Below are positions 60,459 to 64,000 of a stretch of 64,000 nucleotides of DNA, one piece after another. Both the position numbers and the translations under genes were made by a program. Each line of letters starts with the position of its first letter. Within the stretch, counting starts at the first letter, position 1. Source of the stretch: Smittia aterrima (taxonomy: Eukaryota; Arthropoda; Insecta; Diptera; Chironomidae); NCBI GenBank assembly GCA_033063855.1, contig CP093829.1:2490243-2554242 (forward strand), in the 5' to 3' direction. A model generated the notes under the pieces. It was not told the DNA's origin, made no database searches, and worked only from the letters and a program-made list of their open reading frames with translations.

Positions 60459-61717
60459 CACCTTGGGAATCTCTACACTCGGCTCGGAATTTTTATGGTT
60501 CGATAAATTGCCACATGATTGGATTCTACGCTGTGCTTGCTCCTGTCGTCCGCGTGACATGAAGTTTTGATCAGAATTCTTACGTTGCTGTTTGGCTGGG
60601 AAAAGGCTTGCGGTGCTCGACGATAAAACGGCGTTATCACTGCATGGAAAATTAAGTTCTGATTGAAATTCCGAATGGTTAATGAAGTTTCTTACAAAAG
60701 TGGATTTACAGCCTGCGGTGTGTTCTCGAGCGAGAGCCAGTCGATGGGATTATTGTTGTACACCTGACTCCATCTATGCGTGTCCAAATTAATGGAGCTC
60801 AGAAAGCGCAATTTATTGCTGTCAATGCTTTGGCGATAAAGATTTTTCTCACGATCTAAATTGCTATTAAAGTCACCCATCATGCGTGTTGCTGAGGGAG
60901 GCTTTGGACGTCTACGCACGACGGAGTAGTCGGAAGGTCGTGGTGTCGGGTCTACTTTGTTTTGTTGTCGGACCAGCATCCTATCGATTTGCTGCTCGTA
61001 TTGATTGAACTTGTCATAATCTACGAACGAAAGATCCTCGTACGACACCATATTGTCAATTTGTTGAAGGTTTTGAAGCGACGTTGCCCAATTTGAGTTT
61101 ATGGGACTTGCCTTGGCTTCGTTAAAGCTCATCTTACGTCGTATAAGGGAAATGAAACTATCGGACCTTTCAAGCTTTGGTGGCCAAAGAAAATTATTAT
61201 CGATCTCGTCGAACGAACCGGCTGGCATTGATTGTCGGTAATTTGTTGGCGAACGCGAACGGACAGGCGTTGAGACAGGCGGCGATTTACTTTTATCATT
61301 CTCACTAATCTTTTCTTCGCTTAGCTTTTCGAGTCGCGTTTCCGGAAACGGTTTGCGGTAATTCTTCTTCAGCTGAATTGAATTCAATGTCAAGCTTCTT
61401 TGGAACTTGAACGCTGGCGTCACTTCCGACGCTTTATCTTTGATTTTATCTAAATTCTCTTTACTGCCACTGAGTTTTGTGTATATTTTAGATAGCGTTC
61501 TCGTCAGATAGAAACTGTTACTTCTCTCTAGCTTTTTCGGCTCATCCACAATTGACTTCGCCTCAATCACTTTCGGCAGTTCATTCACTTTGTCATCACT
61601 GGTGACGTAAAATTTACTTTTCGTTTCATCGGCCGGAGGCGACGATGCTTTTACACTTTTCACTTTTTTTTTCGACACTGCTTTGCCTGACGATTTTCTC
61701 GTATTCTTTGGATTCAT
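60459..61717 (-). CDS. Unrecognised Ser/Lys-rich protein, 5' exons only
   Basis: Two coding exons, 60696-61717 and 60459-60639, are separated by a 56-bp intron and together give 401 residues. They end at GTG followed by a perfect GTAAGT donor in phase 0, so more exons must follow downstream. The protein is basic and Ser-rich with two repeated-looking motifs, KLERSNSFYLTRTLSKIY and KLERSDSFISLIRRKMSF. Both have the form LERS-x-SF followed by an R/K helix, which suggests a phosphorylation or binding motif. A middle segment (YEDLSFVDYDKFNQYEQQID) looks folded or helical. No named domain is visible. The next recognised minus-strand exons are those of the PLEKHG5-like gene 8.6 kb away, but the phase at its ATG exon does not fit directly, so a linking exon would be required. 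Alternatively it is a separate gene with a missed last exon. Confidence 0.6.
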
Positions 61718-63571
61718 TTCTATGTTTTCTTCTTCTTATTTTCCTGCTGTTCGCGAGATTATCGATTAGTCACAAGAAGTCGTATTCTCACTGAAATATT
61801 TTTAGCTTATGACACACAAACAGTCAGAAAAGAAATTATCACCACTCGCGGCTCGTATTCTCGTAAAGCTCTAATTAAGTTTCACAACAAATAAAGCACC
61901 GTGTGTTCAACCTTTCGTCTCTCGCGCAATCTACAGGTTAGTTTCATAGACAACACAAAAGGTCTTTCTTATCATTATTCAATAACAAACACTCTGCGAC
62001 AACTTTTAAAGATAAAAAAAAAATATTTCAGCAAAAAAGTAACGTTCGACTGTGTTGGAGAAATGAGTCTCTGCGTTTCTGTGCTGTGCTGTTCGTGAAG
62101 TAAACTTGTCAGTTCTTTTGTTTTGGTCCGCGCGAAATACATTTGACAGAGTGAGTCGTGCGAGAGTAAGAAGAAACGTCTAAGGCGGTTAGAAATATTT
62201 GCACACACCATTGCACTTGTAAGGCTGCTTATCGCTACGATTTGGATATTTCAATATTATTTCACGTCTCAAAAGTTAATTAACGTGCAAAGCTTTAAAT
62301 TGTTTTGATAAAGTTATTGCATCAAATAAATATTTTATCTCAAAATTGAAATAATTTGCATTCCAATACATTTTAAGTTTCAGTCAAGAAGCTTCGTTGT
62401 TTGCTTCGTTGTATTGCATAATTCGAAATGTTTAAAGATGTCTCAACAAGTTTTATTTATTGTGAGCTTAACAATCAATTATCAGATTCAAAATTAATTT
62501 CATGTTTCATTCATTATCATGAGTTTCAGTTTACGAAAGATTCATTAACTTTGATAACGACCTCGCCTAGCTCTAACAAGAGTAAACAATATTTATTACT
62601 CATAGGTCAATGAATGTATTAAATTTGAAGAGTCAGAATGTAGCGGTGTATCCAAATATTTAGAAGATATCGATGAAGTCAATGATTTCTTTCCTTGAAC
62701 TTAAAACAAGTTTGCCAAATCGGGAAACTTCTGCAGATTTCATTGTTGGTTCTTATTGATTTTAAGCTTTAAATTGTGAGCTTTCAAATCTCTGAGTTAA
62801 TTAATTTGAATGGAAGCTTTTCAAAGCCTTTGGCTTTGCACTATCTTTCAGAATTTAAATTCAATGTGCTCTCTTTGTTGAATAAGAGAACAAAGCCCAT
62901 TCGTTTGAAATTCCACCTCATTGCATTTTTGTTGGATTCTGATTTGAATGTACTCTCACAAATTTCAATAATTTCCAGGTGTTTGCGCAGTTGAGCAAGA
63001 ATTGATCAAAACTTCTTTGTAATGAGATTTTAGCAAAAATCTCTTTTTGTTTGATACTGTTGAAATATTCTTACGACTAAGATCGGTTCCGATCTTGAAT
63101 TGGAATAAGAATAAACTACACACGAAGTCACTCTTCTTATCTTCCGTCTGTCGACGAGACAACATCTTTAAATAAATACTAGAATTAATATCGTAAGTTT
63201 GCTTTCGGGTAAGTTTGCTGGGAATGCGCAATTCTAGCAATCAACAGATATGTACGTCAACCAACGCTACACTTTTTTTCTTTTCTGCAAGTAAAGATTT
63301 ACACGTTTTGTCTTCGTTTTATTGCTGACTCGTTTTCCTTGTAAACTTTTAGTTAGTTTCACTTCAAATATAGCTCAAAATTAATTTATTTAATCTAAGT
63401 TGGTCTTAAATGTGAAGTAGTTTGAAGAGATTTCAGAACAAAGATTTTATTAATTTTTATTTTCCTAAGTAATAAAACAAAATTTGTAGAATTTCAAATA
63501 AAATTATTTGCATATTTATTTCAAGATTTCAAGCGACACCAGCAAATCTTCACATTTCTTCTAATGTTTTC
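61718..63571. other. Non-coding interval before the serine protease
   Basis: This should include the promoter and 5' UTR of the gene at 61717 and the 3' UTR of the protease. A minus-strand AATAAA is present near 63517. No exon is supported. Confidence 0.5.
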
Positions 63572-64000
63572 TCATCGCGTAATGATCGCATTCATTGGAA
63601 CTAATTGTTCTTGCTGCTGAACAGGATTCGATTGATTTTCTCTTTGATCATCACGTGAAGATAATTTGCAATTTAAAACTGCAATCAATATAATGAACGT
63701 TAATGCAAGAGTTGACAAAATTATATTATGATGATGAAACTTGTTCCTAGATAAACTTTCTTCCTCATCATCTCCACCAAACCGAAGTTTAACTGAATTG
63801 ACATCTTCTTTTTCATTCGTTTCCTCACTCTCATGGTCTTTGTTGGTTTTGTCAGTGACTTCAGTTTTTTCTTCAATGTTGTTAGCAATCCATTCGAGAA
63901 ATTGATCGACGCGAGTATAAACTGCAGGGATTCCTGGTCTTCCACAAGATTTCGTTTTATTTTCATCTTTAACGAAAGCTCCGTATGAAGTTATACCAAA
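63572..64000 (-). CDS. Trypsin-like serine protease, C-terminal end with membrane anchor, cut by window edge
   Basis: The reading frame enters from the right edge and ends with TGA at 63572-63574, giving 141 visible residues. It begins in the last strand of an S1-family peptidase domain (GITSYGAFVKDE), continues with CGRPGIPAVYTRVDQFLEWI, the standard closing Cys and C-terminal helix, and then departs from the usual plan. After the protease domain there is a Glu/Lys/Asp-rich stretch of about 50 residues. A hydrophobic helix (IILSTLALTFIILIAVLNCK) and a ~30-residue Gln/Asn-rich end follow. This predicts a type I membrane-anchored protease, whereas most insect trypsin-like enzymes are secreted. 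The catalytic His, Asp and Ser are outside the window, so activity is unknown. Confidence 0.8.
   Translation of the reverse strand, partial: FGITSYGAFVKDENKTKSCGRPGIPAVYTRVDQFLEWIANNIEEKTEVTDKTNKDHESEETNEKEDVNSVKLRFGGDDEEESLSRNKFHHHNIILSTLALTFIILIAVLNCKLSSRDDQRENQSNPVQQQEQLVPMNAIITR

Noticed and set aside
1..64000. tRNA, rRNA or CRISPR arrays
   Set aside because: I looked for B-box-like strings, long conserved RNA-like blocks and regularly spaced repeats and found none convincing. A covariance-model search would be needed to exclude a tRNA fully.

Overview
The window looks like nuclear DNA of a dipteran insect. It is AT-rich, its spliced genes have many 55-75 bp introns, and the proteins read most like fly proteins (Short gastrulation, Snakeskin, bubblegum acyl-CoA synthetases). 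A nematoceran, possibly a non-biting midge, is my guess from the compact introns. It is not demonstrated. Exon boundaries below were set by hand from GT/AG signals and checked for reading-phase agreement across each junction.

Layout from left to right: (1) 1-7032, minus strand: the 5' part of short gastrulation (sog/chordin), with a 4.9 kb first intron. (2) 10053-12499: a short fibulin-like extracellular protein (+) and a secreted leucine-rich-repeat protein (-), convergent and overlapping at their 3' ends. (3) 13246-27378, minus strand: five tandem bubblegum-type (ACSBG) very-long-chain acyl-CoA synthetases. The three left copies (A, B, C) share a nearly identical middle exon plus its neighbouring intron and look shuffled by gene conversion. 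The two right copies (D, E) lack the second intron. (4) 27379-34120: a gene-poor stretch with an odd two-frame ORF and a decayed Ty3/Gypsy LTR retrotransposon. (5) 34121-39300, minus: a 17-exon anoctamin/TMEM16 gene with its Ca2+-site residues intact. (6) 44376-51854, minus: a 16-exon PLEKHG5-like RhoGEF (DH-PH). (7) 59403-60123, plus: Snakeskin (Ssk), a smooth septate junction protein, facing two minus-strand exons (60459-61717) that end in a strong splice donor and may be the distal 5' part of the RhoGEF gene. (8) 63572-64000, minus: the C-terminal end of a trypsin-like serine protease with a membrane-anchor tail.

The genes do not form a pathway. The acyl-CoA synthetase cluster is the only functionally coherent group. 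I see no prokaryote-type system, no CRISPR array and no convincing tRNA or rRNA gene. The strongest lead for something new is the mosaic structure of the ACSBG array. Next come the unresolved 60459-61717 exons and the two-frame ORF at 31363-31718.
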